A program made the position numbers and the translations under genes. From assembly GCA_030613285.1 (NCBI GenBank), contig JAUWME010000009.1, positions 1 to 15,500 on the forward strand: 15,500 nucleotides of DNA, read 5' to 3'. The notes beneath the pieces are model-generated. The model was given only the letters and a program-made list of their open reading frames with translations, was not told the DNA's origin and did no database searches. Shown piece after piece: positions 14,551 through 15,500 of this stretch; position 1 is the stretch's first letter, and each line of letters starts with the position of its first letter. The stretch is from Candidatus Zymogenus sp. (lineage in GTDB: Bacteria > Desulfobacterota > Zymogenia > Zymogenales > Zymogenaceae).

Positions 14551-15500
14551 TTAGACATTCAGAGCATTTACAAAGACATATGTAACCGGGCTTGTAACTG
14601 TTGGGTCAGTTATGATATTTACCACGGCAGTCTTTTTTGAATCCCTGGCTCTTTCCAAGGCTGGGATAATATCTTTGGCTTCGGTTACGTACTCGGCGTG
14701 GGCACCCAGCCCCTCTGCCATGAGGTCATAGCGTATTGGCCCCAGGAGGTTTGTTCCCACAACGCGGTTGTACTGTAGCTCCTGACCGTGCTTGACCATC
14801 CCCCAGGCCTGATCGTTTAAGATTACAACAATTATGGGAATTTCATGGCGAATTGATGTTTCAATCTCCATGGCGTTAAGCCCAAAAGAGCCATCTCCGG
14901 TTACCAGCACTGCTGGTTTATCCGGTCTGGCAAGCTTTCCCGCAAGGTTTAGGGGGATTCCACTTCCGAGGCAACCCATGAGGTTTCCCACGTTGGATAG
15001 CATTTGTCCCGGCCCTCCCGCCCTTAGATGTACCGCTCCAAAATATGAGACATCGCCGCCATCGACAGAATATGTGGCGTCGTCCCCGAAAGTTTTGTAG
15101 ATATCGCCAACTGCCCTTACTGGGTGGATTGGAGACGAGTCTCCTTCCTTCAACTTTGCATCTTCTGCCATCATGGCAATGCCAGTATCAATCGCTTCTT
15201 TTGCCCATTTGATGTGATCACACTTTCCAATCTTGTCGTTTATGGCTGCCACCACCATTCCCGCATCGGCAACAATTCCAATCTCGTGGGGCAGGTTTTT
15301 TCCAACCTCTTCTCCAGAAATGTCTACCCTGATTATCTTTGCATTTGGGTATATTGCGCCGTAGGAGGCAAGCCACGTCATCCTGAGTCCAAGGACAAGG
15401 ATGACATCCGCCTGTCCGGCGGCAAATGTCAAACCCATCAATCCACCGTCCCAGAGGCTCAATGGGTGTGTATCCGCCACCATCCCCCTCCCCTCGTTAA
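14551..15500 (-). CDS. Acetolactate-synthase-like thiamine-diphosphate enzyme, C-terminal part
   Basis: Only the C-terminal portion is in the window; the frame stays open to 15500 (NEGRG before Met at 15483), and the family is usually 530-600 residues, so about 40 per cent is missing. What remains is the end of the central domain (ADTHPLS, VDISGEEVGKNL) and the full ThDP-binding domain: DGGDVSYFGAVHL, then GDGSFGLNAMEIETS through ILND, the GDG-x-N cofactor motif with 28 residues from the first Gly to Asn. The catalytic-Glu domain lies outside. Biosynthetic acetolactate synthase, oxalyl-CoA decarboxylase, benzoylformate decarboxylase and glyoxylate carboligase share this layout, so I do not assign a substrate. 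The Met at 15483 is internal, not the start. Confidence 0.85.
   Translation of the reverse strand, partial: NEGRGMVADTHPLSLWDGGLMGLTFAAGQADVILVLGLRMTWLASYGAIYPNAKIIRVDISGEEVGKNLPHEIGIVADAGMVVAAINDKIGKCDHIKWAKEAIDTGIAMMAEDAKLKEGDSSPIHPVRAVGDIYKTFGDDATYSVDGGDVSYFGAVHLRAGGPGQMLSNVGNLMGCLGSGIPLNLAGKLARPDKPAVLVTGDGSFGLNAMEIETSIRHEIPIIVVILNDQAWGMVKHGQELQYNRVVGTNLLGPIRYDLMAEGLGAHAEYVTEAKDIIPALERARDSKKTAVVNIITDPTVTSPVTYVFVNALNV

Overview
The window reads as chromosomal DNA from a Gram-negative bacterium of roughly balanced base composition. It encodes an outer-membrane beta-barrel, TatA, an LpxL-type acyltransferase and a REC-PilZ response regulator. The aminotransferase / homoserine dehydrogenase / threonine synthase / phosphoglycerate-mutase-like gene order fits a Desulfobacterota ('deltaproteobacterial') relative. 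That assignment is inferred from gene content; no rRNA or species marker is present.

Layout: (1) 250-1776, plus strand: a duplicated outer-membrane barrel protein. (2) 1777-2176: a possible small RNA unit, a bidirectional hairpin terminator, and an initiator tRNA-fMet on the minus strand with its own sigma70-type promoter. (3) 2257-9506, minus strand: a long co-directional amino-acid block. Read in its own direction it runs promoter, AlaC-like aminotransferase, frameshifted TPR lipoprotein-like/periplasmic protein, homoserine dehydrogenase, threonine synthase, apgM-like protein (candidate homoserine kinase), hotdog thioesterase and TatA. (4) 9608-12038, minus strand: a two-gene unit of a lipid-A-type acyltransferase and a B12-binding-type radical SAM enzyme, starting from a promoter that predicts a leaderless mRNA. 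(5) 12168-12917, plus strand, divergent: a REC-PilZ regulator. (6) 12961-14277, minus strand: a DUF389 membrane protein. (7) 14551-15500, minus strand: the C-terminal part of a thiamine-diphosphate enzyme that runs off the window.

hom and thrC overlap and sit with an alkaline-phosphatase-fold gene of the type proposed to replace ThrB, so the block can account for aspartate semialdehyde to threonine if that protein is the kinase. The acyltransferase / radical SAM pair suggests envelope lipid modification.

The intergenic DNA is unusually structured. Two families of short palindromic elements (called R1 and R2 here) fill the gaps on both sides of the TPR gene and between thrC and apgM. A third, C/A-rich family (R3; G/T-rich on the coding strand) follows the stop codons of several minus-strand genes. 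Its most regular copy is seven G-runs at about 9-base period just upstream of tatA, next to a hairpin that takes in part of the tatA Shine-Dalgarno. No CRISPR array, transposase, integrase or phage gene was seen, and I found no clear multi-gene novel system. The most unusual material is the noncoding structure.
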